This document shows positions 1 through 9,900 of a stretch of 19,074 nucleotides of DNA, piece by piece. The stretch is from NCBI GenBank assembly GCA_964560875.1, contig CAZLMW010000145.1, positions 1 through 19,074 on the forward strand, read 5' to 3'. Position numbers and translations under genes: made by a program. Position 1 is the stretch's first letter. Each line of letters begins with the position of its first letter. This DNA comes from CAZLMW01 sp964560875 (lineage in GTDB: Bacteria; Myxococcota_A; UBA9042). Under the pieces are notes generated by a model. It worked only from the letters and a program-made list of their open reading frames with translations, did no database searches and was not told where the DNA came from.

Positions 1-57
1 AGACTGCAGCCAGGTCCCCCACGATGACCGACACGATTTACGGCGCAGTCTGCTAAG

Positions 58-240
58 GCTCGCATTCTTTGGTTCCCGCGCACGAGGCCGCGATTGTCGC
101 GTCGGCCTGTTTGGTTTCGGTGGCGGTGACCGAAGCCGAAACCGATGGCGTAGCGGTCTCCGTGGGCGATCGTTCCGACCAAAGGCCCGGTTCGCACTCG
201 CTGCCACGGTTTCGGCTCCGACCACAGTGACGCAAGCGGA
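58..240. repeat. Dispersed repeat, copy A (diverged)
   Basis: This is the most diverged of three copies of a composite repeat; the others are at about 889-1015 and 1394-1532. The shared core reads GCACRAGGCCGC, then TGTCGCGTCG, then CCTGTTTGGTTTC, then a GTGACCGA..CCGAAACCGATG stretch. It is followed by a weak version of the 104-bp unit that is tandemly repeated at 999-1310 (CACGGTTTCGGCTCCGACC near 207). Both strands are open in several frames. The minus strand would read a Ser/Thr/Val-rich peptide ending ECEP at 53, but no start, ribosome site or frame is conserved across copies, so I treat it as non-coding. Confidence 0.6.
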
Positions 241-246
241 GTTTCG

Positions 247-654
247 ATGCAGTTGTTGGGCGTATGGTCGGTGTCGTGGGTGCTCGGCGCGGGCCTCTTC
301 ATGGGCGCGGTCGCTGTCCTGGTCGGCCGCTGGTTGCAGCAAAAGGTGCCGCCGGCAACCTGTCGCAGGGAGCTATCCGCGCTCGTCATCGAGTTCGGCA
401 AGCAGAACGTTCGAATTGTGGCAGTCGCGGTCGTCGGCGGGTTGTTCGCGATGGTGTCCGTGGGCATCGGGGACCATATCGCCAACCGGCCGTGCGTATC
501 CGCATGCGAGGCTGCCGGGTGGAACCGCGGCGTCTTGCGTCGCGCCAATCCACACGAGCCCACGGCGCTGTCGACGCGTGCCCAGTGCTGGTGCTCGCGA
601 GGCGATGCGTGGTCGACCCGGCCGATCCGCGACGAATCTCCAACCGCGAACTAA
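247..654 (+). CDS. Small two-helix membrane protein, unknown function
   Basis: This is a 135-residue ORF that I do not recognise. The ATG at 247 has a good ribosome site (AGCGGAG, 5 bases upstream). Residues about 4-30 and 56-79 are hydrophobic and look like two membrane helices joined by a charged loop (RRELSALVIEFGKQNVR). The C-terminal half is polar with four cysteines, two as PCVSAC (about 83-88) and two as QCWC (about 114-117). Such a tail would fit a periplasmic or cytoplasmic Cys-containing domain. The codon pattern is typical of a GC-rich genome. It lies directly after repeat copy A and before the larger repeat tract, with no obvious partner gene. Overlapping ORFs in other frames lack comparable features. 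The helices support a real gene; the function is unknown. Confidence 0.6.
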   Translation: MQLLGVWSVSWVLGAGLFMGAVAVLVGRWLQQKVPPATCRRELSALVIEFGKQNVRIVAVAVVGGLFAMVSVGIGDHIANRPCVSACEAAGWNRGVLRRANPHEPTALSTRAQCWCSRGDAWSTRPIRDESPTAN

Positions 655-998
655 CCCCGCTCGCGGACGTCGCTAACGAGTGCTGCGTTGACCACTGGTC
701 ACGCTGCGCGTTCGAGCACGCGGTCTCGTCCGACTGCCTGTGGGTGAGCAGTGGCACGTTTCGAGGGCCTTTTTTGAGGGCATATGCCCCTTGCGGGCTT
801 GTAGGGTCGATCTAAGCGGTTTTGCAGGGGGGCCGGTAGTTAAGGGCTGCCAGCGATCGATCGGCCATCCTGGACAATCCTGCGGCCTTTGTGGTCGGAG
901 AGCCTGCGGCTCGCATCCCGCGCCTTTGGCGCACAAGGCCGCCGCTGTCGCGTCGACCTGTTTGGTTTCCGTGACGGTGACCGAAGCCGAAACCGATG
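655..998. other. Gene-poor repeat-bearing spacer
   Basis: I see no convincing gene here. The stretch holds a perfect 12-bp palindrome GGGCATATGCCC at 778-789 and, from about 889, the start of dispersed repeat copy B. Long open frames on both strands are expected from base composition, and they run through repeats that are out of frame with one another. Confidence 0.5.
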
Positions 999-1015
999 CC
1001 GTATGCGTCTGCGCG
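889..1015. repeat. Dispersed repeat, copy B with two small palindromes
   Basis: This is nearly identical to copy C (1394-1525). It opens with GGTCGGAGAGCC and carries two short hairpins, GAGCC-TGC-GGCTC and GCGCC-TTT-GGCGC, separated by GCATCCC. The shared core GTCGCGTCGACCTGTTTGG follows. Its right end runs directly into the 104-bp tandem array. The palindrome-rich left half resembles part of the hairpin element at 17506-17552. Confidence 0.65.
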
Positions 1016-1310
1016 ACCACCTCCTCCGCCGGGACGTCGCGTATCGCACTTGCAGCCGCGGCCCCGGCTTCGGAGACGGCTTCCGCGCCGGCCACCGTCA
1101 CGCCGTATCCGTCACCGCGACCACCTCCTCCGCCGGGACGTCCCGTATCGCACTTGCGGCCGCGGCCACCGTTTCGGAGACGGCTTCCGCGCCGGCCACC
1201 GTCACGCCGTATCCGTCACCGCGACCACCTCCTCCGCCGGGACGTCCCGTATCGCACTTGCGGCCGCGGCCACCGTTTCGGAGACGGCTTCCGCGCCGGC
1301 CCCGGTCACG
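999..1310. repeat. Three tandem copies of a 104-bp unit
   Basis: Copies lie at 999-1102, 1103-1206 and 1207-1310. Each starts CCGTATSCGTC and ends GCCGGCCMCSGTCACG. Copies two and three are almost identical, while copy one is slightly diverged. Because 104 is not a multiple of three, each copy is read in a different frame, which argues against coding function. A diverged further unit lies at 1505-1532 plus 1709-1770, split by the MITE. Confidence 0.85.
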
Positions 1311-1320
1311 GAAACGGAGC

Positions 1321-1344
1321 GCATCGCGGCGTGAGCCGCGATGC
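1321..1344. other. Perfect 10-bp hairpin
   Basis: GCATCGCGGC (1321-1330), loop GTGA, GCCGCGATGC (1335-1344). It directly follows the tandem repeat array. There is no T-run on either side, so it is not a standard intrinsic terminator. It could be a structured repeat boundary. Confidence 0.6.
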
Positions 1345-1393
1345 TACGACCCGAATCCAACACCAGCGGCGTCGCAGACGCCTCCGCTCTGTC

Positions 1394-1532
1394 CCGTTCG
1401 GAGAGCCGTCGGCTCGCATCCCATGCCTTTGGCGCACAAGGCCGCCGCTGTCGCGTCGACCTGTTTGGTTTCCGTGGCGGTGACCGATTCCGAAACCGAT
1501 GCCGTATCCGTCACCGCGGCTGATCTTCGAAC
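1394..1532. repeat. Dispersed repeat, copy C, interrupted by MITE
   Basis: This copy matches copy B over more than 100 bases, including GAGCC-GTC-GGCTC and the CCTGTTTGGTTTCCGTG core. At 1505 it enters a diverged 104-bp unit that is cut at 1532 by the mobile element. The unit resumes after 1708 (CCCGGCCCCGGCTTCGGAGG near 1735). Confidence 0.7.
1525..1532. repeat. Target-site duplication, left
   Basis: CTTCGAAC abuts the left end of the MITE and is repeated exactly at 1701-1708. The core TTCGAA is palindromic. Confidence 0.88.
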
Positions 1533-1700
1533 GGGCGTGATTCATTACCCGGTCACGACCGCCATCAGGGGTCTGGGCAAGCGGACATGCCGAAGGCTGT
1601 CCTGGCGCGCAGTGGTGCTTGCACCACGGAGAAACGAAACAACGCCCCCGGGTGTGATCGGCCCGGACAGCGACAGCTGACCGGGTAAAAGATCACACCC
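1533..1700. mobile_element. 168-bp MITE with 23-bp TIRs and 8-bp target duplication
   Basis: The element ends match as imperfect inverted repeats, 1533-1555 against 1700-1678, identical at 19 of 23 positions with outer GGGYGTGAT and inner TTACCCGGTCA. It is flanked on both sides by the identical 8-mer CTTCGAAC (1525-1532 and 1701-1708), the signature of transposition. It contains no transposase-sized ORF, so it would be a non-autonomous miniature element. A second copy of the outer ten bases (GGGTGTGATC, 1650-1659) lies inside, facing the right end. GGG-starting ends with an 8-bp duplication suit the IS256/Mutator-type family, but that is inference. Its left 51 bases recur at 19024-19074. Confidence 0.9.
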
Positions 1701-1708
1701 CTTCGAAC
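1701..1708. repeat. Target-site duplication, right
   Basis: CTTCGAAC abuts the right end of the MITE and is identical to 1525-1532. Removing 1533-1708 restores a continuous, diverged 104-bp repeat unit. Confidence 0.88.
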
Positions 1709-1838
1709 GGAGCGCCCGTAACGCAGTCGCCTTCCCGGCCCCGGCTTCGGAGGCGCCGTCAGAATCGCGCTCGATCCGCCACGAGGCCGGAGCGGAAGCC
1801 GCCCCCAGTCCAGACCGGTGGCGACGTCGAGGCGCGGT

Positions 1839-3545
1839 CTACGCGGTGATCAGCGCCGCGGCGAGTCCGATTTCGGCCCCGAGTTCGCGACAGTCGATGT
1901 GTCGCTGGGCCGGATCGCGCGCCATTGCCCGGAGGATGATGCGTTCGATCTTCTCGGGAATGCTGGGCATGAGCTCGCGGGGGCGGGGCGGCTCGGTGTG
2001 GGCGATGGCCGCGAACAGGGCGGTAAGCGTCTCGCGGTCGTAAGGAAGCTTGCCGGTCAGGCAGCGATACATCGACGCGCCAAGCGAATAGATGTCGGTC
2101 TGCGGGGACAAGCGCGGGTCGGCATGAAGCCGCTCGGGCGCGAGGTAGGCCGGGGTCCCGACGATGTGCTCGTGAATGGACTGCGTCGCGTGCTCGGGTC
2201 GGTTGCTGAAAGCGGCACCAAAGTCGGTGATCTTCAGCGTGCCGTCGCCGTTGACGACGAGGTTGGCCGGCTTGATATCGCGGTGGATGACCCCGCCGTC
2301 ATGGGCGACCGAGAGTCCCGCGCACGCTTGCTCGAACAGGGCGAGCGCCTCGGGAACATCAAGTGGCTTGGCCCGATCGGTGTGGCCGACCCGCTGCTCG
2401 AGGTCCATCCCGTCGAGGAGCTCCATCGTGTAGTACAGACGGCCGGCCCATTCGCCGAACTCGAGCGTGCGGACGATGTTGGGGTGGACGAGCTGACGGC
2501 AGATGTCGAGCTCGCGGCGGAACCGGCGGCGCGTCACGTCGTCGCTGGCATGGCGCAGGATCTTCAGCGCAGATTCGCAGCCGTCGCGGGTGTCGCGCAC
2601 ATGATAGACCCGCGCAAGTCCGCCGACGCCGAGCGGTTTCACGATCTTGTAGCGCGCGTTGACCATGATCCCCGAGCGTAAAAAGCCGCGGCTGTCGTAG
2701 CGCGCACTGCCGCGGCGGCGGGGTGTTTCGAGCAGCGCAGCCTGGCGTCTTGCCGACATGCCCTGGCGGGACGCCGGGTTGGATTTGCGGCGCTCGGACA
2801 TCATTTTCGGCTTCCGAGGACTGGGCGTGCGAAGCTGCTCGGAGAGGCCGTCTGGAAAGGCCATTGTGTCGGCATTCACGATGACACTGGTCGGTCGTTT
2901 GCCGCGCCGCGAACCGGGCGTGTGCGTGACGCCGACAACCACCTTGGGCCCGTCGGACGGCGCCTTCTCCCGACCGCCGTTCTGCCGGCCGCTTGGGTTG
3001 CGCGTGGGAGGCGGTGGAGCGCCTCCGATATAGCTCACAGTGCGGCGTCTACCGCGGCGAGCATCGAGATCCGGCACGTCGGTGGGCGCTCCGACATCGG
3101 ACGGCTCCTCGAACCCGGGCATCCGCAATTCGCTGGTTTCCTTGCGAGCCCGCCCGGACTTTGCCGGCATCAACCATTGCGTCGTCGCCACGCCTTCGAC
3201 CAGGTCGTCGGGGCTGAACGGCTTGGCCAGGCTCACGTGGGTCAACGCGCCATCGATGGCCAGCGCCGCGCCGTCTCCCAGCCAGAGCAACGGCACGCGG
3301 TCGTGGACCAATTGCGGCCCGAGTCGTTCGTTGAGGGCGGCGCGACCCGCGTCGTCGAGGCTGTTGTCCACCACCATCAACTCGGGCGCCTCGGTGATGA
3401 GCCGATACAGCGCGTCGTCGACGTTGGGTGCTGACGCGACCGTGCAGTTGTGGGCGACCAGGATCTCGGCGACCCGCTGGCCGGCTTCGGCATCGGCGCA
3501 GAGCAGCAGGATATGCCGTCGCGCGCGGGCATCCGTGGCTGACAC
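1839..3545 (-). CDS. Receiver-like/Ser-Thr protein kinase fusion
   Basis: This 568-residue protein should phosphorylate Ser/Thr on unknown partners in the cytoplasm; no membrane helix is visible. Residues 10-125 resemble a response-regulator receiver. D60 (MVVDNSL) is the likely phosphoacceptor and K108 (LAKPF) the conserved lysine, but the usual N-terminal acidic pair is reduced (CADAE) and the Thr/Ser switch is replaced by LWLGDG, so it may be a degenerate sensor. Residues 130-290 are a basic, Pro/Ser-rich linker. The kinase domain is 299-565: Gly-loop GVGGLARV (306-313), K328 in ALKIL, E345, HRDIKPAN (421-428), DFG (441-443), APE (469-471) and D484. All catalytic residues are present. The start is GTG at 3545 with GAGGG seven bases upstream. 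An inverted repeat lies at 3570-3588. Kinases of this type are abundant in myxobacteria. Confidence 0.93.
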   Translation of the reverse strand: MSATDARARRHILLLCADAEAGQRVAEILVAHNCTVASAPNVDDALYRLITEAPELMVVDNSLDDAGRAALNERLGPQLVHDRVPLLWLGDGAALAIDGALTHVSLAKPFSPDDLVEGVATTQWLMPAKSGRARKETSELRMPGFEEPSDVGAPTDVPDLDARRGRRRTVSYIGGAPPPPTRNPSGRQNGGREKAPSDGPKVVVGVTHTPGSRRGKRPTSVIVNADTMAFPDGLSEQLRTPSPRKPKMMSERRKSNPASRQGMSARRQAALLETPRRRGSARYDSRGFLRSGIMVNARYKIVKPLGVGGLARVYHVRDTRDGCESALKILRHASDDVTRRRFRRELDICRQLVHPNIVRTLEFGEWAGRLYYTMELLDGMDLEQRVGHTDRAKPLDVPEALALFEQACAGLSVAHDGGVIHRDIKPANLVVNGDGTLKITDFGAAFSNRPEHATQSIHEHIVGTPAYLAPERLHADPRLSPQTDIYSLGASMYRCLTGKLPYDRETLTALFAAIAHTEPPRPRELMPSIPEKIERIILRAMARDPAQRHIDCRELGAEIGLAAALITA

Positions 3546-3569
3546 CTGGGGTCCCTCGTCGGTCGTGTA

Positions 3570-3588
3570 TTAACGGGCTGAACGTTAA
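3570..3588. promoter_or_regulatory. Possible operator upstream of kinase
   Basis: TTAACG-N7-CGTTAA is a 6-bp perfect inverted repeat, AT-rich against its GC-rich surroundings. It lies 25 bases before the kinase start, which is consistent with a regulator site. No clear -35/-10 pair is assigned. Confidence 0.35.
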
Positions 3589-3748
3589 CAACCGGTCGCA
3601 TGGGTGGCAATGGTGGAGGCGTTCTATGTCGCGTTTAGAATGCCGATCGTTTGACCCCGACTGCGGGAGTATCCGACGCGGACCAGCGCCACGGCTGTCC
3701 CGCCTCCGTCACCTGTACCGGTAACCGAGGCAGGGGCGTCGCGATGGA

Positions 3749-3934
3749 TTGGCGCCGCTGAGCCCCTCGACGCGCGACGACGATGCGGCGGCCGAGGCGT
3801 TCCTCGAGGCCATCGCGATGGACAGCACTTGTGTCGAGGCTTATCGCGGCATCGCCCTGGCGCACGCCCTCATGGGCACGACCCGCCACGCCCGCGCATT
3901 CGCATCATCTGCGCGGCGCCTCGGCGGATTCTAA
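3749..3934 (+). CDS. Short TPR-like ORF, possibly a remnant
   Basis: This is a 61-residue ORF with a TTG start; an in-frame stop at 3722 excludes a longer version. Residues 12-50 resemble one tetratricopeptide unit: AEAFLEAIAMDSTCVEAYRG, then IALAHALMG, then further alanine-rich helix. A single TPR unit rarely works alone, and no convincing ribosome site is seen. It may therefore be a fragment of a lost TPR protein, or a small real protein. It sits alone between the kinase and the giant lipoprotein gene, in the strand opposite to both. The rest of 3589-3975 shows nothing else that I can support. Confidence 0.4.
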   Translation: MAPLSPSTRDDDAAAEAFLEAIAMDSTCVEAYRGIALAHALMGTTRHARAFASSARRLGGF

Positions 3935-3975
3935 CCCGCCTCTCTCAGCAGGTCGGGCCAAGCAACCGCCATCGA

Positions 3976-6900
3976 TCAGTACAGGTTCAGACACTTCGTG
4001 CCGATCGGCGCCACGAACTTGAAGCAGCACTTGGGTTTGGAGCCGATCGAACAGCTGGTCGTCGACGATCCACTCCACTTGCCGGCCGTCAGCTTCGCCG
4101 TCGCCGAAAGCTTGACGGTGCTCGAACTCTTGTAGCTCGTGCCCGACAGCTTGAACGTCACCGACGCCTTCACCTCGGAGTTGCTCGACTTGGTCTCCTT
4201 GCACTTGCAACGGAACCCGGGGAGCCCGCCCCAACAGCTTCCACAGGTGCTACAGCTACAGCCTGACAGCTTCTTGGCGACCGTCTTGGTGACCTCCTCG
4301 ACCCACTTGAAGATGAACGTGCCGATCTTCCAGGTCGAAAGCGTCACCGCGCCCGAAACGCCGATGCCCGTCGCCTTGTTGCCGGCCCACACCTTCACCT
4401 TCATCTTCACGATCTTCAGGTCCAGCGTCGCTTCGCCCTCAAAGCCCTTGCTGCTGCTGACCGCGAACTTCGCGAAGTCGGCCTTCGGGAACGGATACAG
4501 GCGCGTCCACCCCTTGCCGTTGAACGCGAACTTGAGGTCTTTGGGGATCGTCCCGCCGATATCCACGCCCAGCGTGAGCACCTTGGTGTCGGCCTTGAAG
4601 TTGCCGTTGAAGCTCGTGCCCTTCGTGCTCAGGGTCCAGCCCAGGTCACCGACGAGCAGCGACGCGAGGTTGATTTTGCCCTTGCCGGTCCAGGTCGCCG
4701 AGCCGTTGGTCTTGATGGTCGCGCCGGTCGACCCCTTGAGAATCGGGCTCAGGTTGAGCGTGCCGCCCGCCGACATCGTGGTCTTGCCGGGCTTTTCGTA
4801 CTTGAACAGCGCGTTACCGCTCGCCAGCGACCAGCCCGAGAACGGCTTGAGCGTGCCCGACGCCTTCAGCTCGTACGGCTTGGGCAGCCCATCGGCCCCC
4901 GACTGGAGCTTTTTGCTGTAGCTGGTCGACATGCCGAACGACGAGATCTTGCCCGACACTTCCAGGTAGTTGTGCCCGCCCACAAACGGCTCGGTGGTGC
5001 CCATCTTCAGCTTGCCGGCGTACTTGAACACCTTGTGCAGATTCACGTTCAGCGAGCCTTCCAGGTAGAGCCGGTCGACCGTGTAGGTCTTGCCCTTGTC
5101 CTTGACCTTGACACCGGTGTTGATGCCGCCGCCGATCTTCACCTTCGCGATGCCGATGTTGACCGTGCCCGACATGCCGAGCCCGCTCTTGGTCTTGCAT
5201 TCGCTCGGGATCGACTTGCTCTTCTTGTTGTACGGCTTGCACAGCCACGCACGCGCCGACGCCATCTTGAAGCCCATCGGCTTGAGGTTCGCGTCGCCCG
5301 CGAGCGCGTAATACCAATTGTTCTTCTGGAACTCGGCCTGGCCCTCGATGCGGCCGGTGATCCACTTGTTGGCGGCCTTCATGTCGCCCTTGATGCCGAC
5401 CGTTGTCGCTTTTTGGCCCTTGATCCGCTTGAGGTGGGCGACGACGTTCATCTTGAACAGCTTGCCGGTGCCGGCCTTCGTCTCGACCTTGCCGGACAGG
5501 TCGAAGTTGTCGACGCCCTTGTAGAAGCCGGTCACGTCGCCGTCGAAGACGCTCGGGATCTTGAGCTTGGCCTGCTTGATCTCGAGACCCTTGGAGCTGT
5601 GCAGCTTCACCCAGATGTCCGCCAGCGTGACCGAGCCGAACTTGCCCGCCTTGGCCTTGCCCTCAAACGCCGCCATCGGGTTGGTGCCGAAACACGCCTC
5701 GACGTTTCCCTTCACGGTCGCGAGCACCGGGATCTTGACCTCGGTGTTGCCCTTGGCGCACAGCCGCGCGGGGTTCCAGTCGTAGGTGATGTCGAGGGTC
5801 GTCGCGACGCCGAGGTTGACGCCCTTGTTGATGCCGAGGTCCAGCGACGCCTTGGCCTGGAAGCCCTTGCGGTCGATCTTGACCAACACGTCGATGAGCT
5901 TTTTGCCAAAGACGATGATGTTGCCGCGCATGTTGAGGTAGAGCGGCGCATCGAGGGTCGATAGCTCGAAGATGCCCGTGATCCCGAGTTTGCCGAGCCC
6001 CTTGCCGAGGTCGACGGCCAGCTCGCCCTTCTTGCCCAGCACCGTTTTTGTGTAGAAGTGGTAGCCGTTGCCCAGCGAGCAGGGCTTGGGGCTGAAGATG
6101 GCGCCGACCTTGGCGTCTTTCTTCAGGCAACCCATGCGCCACACCGTGCCGGCGACCTGCTGGCGCTTCTTCTTCCAATCGAACGCCAGGCGCGCGGTCG
6201 TATCGAGCATCGGCAGGGACTCGCCGTCGAACTTGCCGGCGGTCGGATAACGCATCTCCAGCTCGGCGAAGAGGCCGTCGTCCCAGTTCTTCGGTCGCGC
6301 GTCCGGCCCGTCGCCGTACAACACAAAGCCGCCGATGGTCGGGATCGGGATGACCGTCAGCTCGCGGGCGTAGACTTTCCCGCCGACCTTGTCGCCGTGG
6401 TAGTTCAGCTCGGCCGCAAACGCGATGCCTTCGGGGTTGCCCGACAGCTTGAGCAGCGGCTTGGGCAGCTTGATATCCATGCCCGCCTTGATGCCCCAGC
6501 CGGTGTGCAGTGGGTTCTTGATGGGCCAGTCCATGCGGAACCACAGGTCCTGGTTTTTCGGGTCGATATCGGGTTTGGACGCGCCTTCGTAGCGACCGTG
6601 CCAGGCGTCGCCCTTGTCGAGCCGGCTGTTGCGCGCGATGACCTTGCCGTCGAGCTTCTGGCCGAGCTTGTTGTCGAAGTCGATCTCCCACCGGCCGATC
6701 AGCGTCTTGTCGATGTGGTAGCCCTTCTCGAGCCGAGCGGCTCGCCGTTCGATGTCCGAGGCGCCGCGAACGTCGGTCCACAGCCGCAGGTCGTCGACGA
6801 ACTGGAAATTCTGGCCGATGCGCAGCTGCGCGGTTGTGTCGGGCAGGGCGAAGCGCTTCAGGTCGTCCTTGGTAGCCGGCTTTCCGTCCTTGCCGTCAGC

Positions 6901-9900
6901 CGAGTCGAGGATCGTGATCTCGCCGCCGTCAAGGAAGATGCGCACCTCGTGGGTCTTCGGGTCCTTGATAATCGCGAGGTGGTGTTTGACGTCCTTTTGA
7001 ATGACGCCCCACTTGCTCTTGATGACGCGGGTGCGTGCAGCCGCCGGTACCTTGCCGTCCGACGTCCTCATGGTGACGACAACGCGCCCCAACTTGGTCT
7101 TGCAGTCGCGTTTGCTGCCGTCCTGGTTGATCGCACCTTCCTCGCACGGAATCGCCATCTCGTCGGTCGCGATGCGGATGCCGTTGCCCTTGCTGTCGCG
7201 TCGATCGAGGAACACCGCAGCGCCGTTGCCGGCCGCCAACACGTCGTCCTGGAACCAGCCCTCAAACGTGCCCCAGTTGCTGGTGCCCTTCGCGCCCGGA
7301 ATACGGACGTAGCCGCCCTTGAGCGCGGCCTGGCGACGGAACGGATCGGCCGTGAGCTTGATGCCGGGGATCACCTGCAGCGGCGAAATCCAGCCTTGCA
7401 GCGTGGCGCCCCAGACATCGAGATTGCCGCGAATGCGGATCTTCTTCTCTTTGCCCTTGTCCGGACCCGCCGGTGGCTTGAACCGCGCGTCGGCGGCGAG
7501 CTTGAAGCCAAACGGCCAGTCGATGCCGAAGACCTCTTCGCTGTGGGTGTGCATGTACAGCCAGAAGCGGTCCAGCGTCATCGACAGCGGCCCGAACGAG
7601 ACCTTCTTGAGCGCCTTGTCCAGCGGCAGGTTCTTGAACAGCGCGGCCCACGGCGACTTGACGGTGATCTCCTTTTTGGTGATCGGGTCACGCGTCTTGA
7701 TTTGTTTGGTCGTGGCGACCGTTTTCAGCCCGGCGAGCGTCAGGTTGATGAGGTCGACGAGGTCGTCCGTACCGATGTTCTGCAGGTCAAAGCGCACCAG
7801 CAGCTCGGGCATCTTCGGGCAGACGCTCGGCAGGATGCAGAAGCCGGACTTGGACGGGACGGTGTCGAGGTAGATCGTCTCGCCGTACGTGAACACGTTG
7901 CCCGGCAGCTTGTTCATCAGCGTGCCGTCCTTGTTGACGCCGACCGGGGTGTTGAACTTGTTGCCCGCGATCTTCGGCCAGGGCGCGTCGATCTTGTCCT
8001 TGAGCAGCAGCGCCTGGCCGGTGTAGCCGAACGCCGTGGGGACCGGCACGCCGGGGATGAACCGCGCGCTCAGACCGACATTAAACACAGCAACATTGGG
8101 GATGTAGAACGGGTTGTACCACATGCCCGACAGCGCGATGGTGCCGCCCATGCCGCCGCCCGCGACCATCTCGAACTGCGCGGTGCCCTTGAGCTTGTGG
8201 ACCTTCTTCTTGCGGTCGATGGTCTCGACGAGCGCGTGGCCGCCGGTGTAGAGGCGCACGGTCCCCGGGAACTTGATCTTCACGAAGACGTCGGTCAGCT
8301 CGATCTTGTTGAGCGTCGGGATGTTGTATTCGGGCTTCACCAGCGTCCAATTGACGTCGATTTTGCCGTGCAGCTCGAACTTCTTGAGGCCGATCCACGA
8401 GACATCGATGGTCGCGGTCGGGTTCTTGAACAGGTGCTGGAAGTGCGGCAGGACAGCCGTGGTGCGAATCGTCGCGCCCACATCGACGCGCCACTCGGCC
8501 TCTTTGCCGTTGCTCGGGTCATTGTCGAGGTCGAGCTGCATCGACTCGGTGCCTTCGGTCGAGGCGAGGAAGACGGTCGGCATGAGCTTGAGGCTGCCCC
8601 CGTCCACCTGCGCACGGCCCAGCTTCACATCGACCCCTGCGATCTTCAGCGACGCGTTTTTGCCGAGCGGTACAGCGAACGTAACCACCGGGATCGAGTA
8701 GAGATCGCCCGACTTCGGGTTGCGGCGGAATTCGACAAAGCCCTGCGCCTGGACCGACTGCTTGGCGCCGCCGGGGATCTTGATGCTCCCCTTGGACTCA
8801 AAGTTGATGGTGGCGTCTACCGTCTTGGCGTTGCTGTAGGGCGCGAGGATCGTGATGTCGCCGCCCTTGCCGGTGCTCTCGAAGACGCCGTCGCCGACGA
8901 TCTTCTTGAACGGCTGTACAGTTGGCCACGTGCAGGTGGTCTTCGATGCGTTGCAGCCGCTCGGCAGGATATTGCCGCGCAGCACGATGCGGTTGGACTC
9001 GGGCACGCCCTGCACGATGGTCGGGAACTTGATCGCGGCGATGCCCTGGCCCGTGAGGTTGAGGTCCGCGCGGCCCTGCATCGCGGTTGACCACATGCCC
9101 GCCTCGTTGATGTGACCGCGGATTTGCAGCTTCTTGAGGCCGATGAGCGTCGTCGAACCGCTCGTCACAACCTTGGCGACCCCGTCTTTGATCTTGCTGG
9201 TCGCAGAGCCGGTGAGATCGAGCCGCGCTTTTCCGCCGTGGACCCAGGCGTTGCCTTTGACGGCGCCGAATTCGGCTACGCGGACGTCATAGGGTGCGCC
9301 GATGGGCATGGCCCAGAACGGCTGCCAGGTGGCGCTGCAGGTCTTGTCGCCGGCGTTGGTGTCGCACGTCGCGGCCCAGTCGCAGCTCTTCGCCCCTTTC
9401 TTGAGGCAGAGCGGCGCGGCGGTTGTTGCAGCGCGGCGGCTTGCGCCGAATTTCCACGAACCGGAGGTCGCGCACTTGTTGCTGTCGGTCGCGAGCTTGT
9501 CGATGCAGGTTCCTGCGTGGAACGCATAGCGCCCGCCGAATCGGTCCGACGGGTCAGCGGCCAACTTGATCCAGGCGCGGTTGGCCTCGAGGCAGGACGC
9601 CGCGGTTTTATGAGCGGTCACACACATTCCGGCTGCGCTGCTGAAGTCGACGGAGCTGCGCAAGACGACGGCGGTCTTGGCCGCCGCTTTGCCGATCCGG
9701 TAGTCGACGGCGACCTTGATGGGCCCGAAACCTTCACCGGCGTGGCACGACCGCGCGTCGCCACCGAGCACCGTGACGCCCTTGAGCGGCAGCTGCTTGG
9801 CGGCTTTGTCCTTGGCGAACGGCCCGCGCAGGCACATCGATCCCTTGCCGCCGTTGGCCTTGGCATCGAACGTCCCGGTGAGCGTCACCGAACCAAGCTG

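Noticed and set aside
1..51. Possible tRNA or structured RNA at the left edge (AGACTGC..GCAGTCT)
   Set aside because: Only a 7-bp terminal pairing is seen, with no cloverleaf arms or conserved tRNA bases.
999..1310. CRISPR array
   Set aside because: The repeats are 104 bp and directly contiguous, with no unique spacers and no cas genes.
740..1680. Overlapping plus-strand open frames in the repeat tract
   Set aside because: They read the 104-bp repeats in shifting frames, give Pro/Arg-rich text, lack ribosome sites, and one crosses into the MITE.
3923..3940. Hairpin GGCGG..CCGCC between the TPR-like ORF and the giant gene as a terminator
   Set aside because: The stem is only 5 bp with an 8-base loop and no T-run on either strand.
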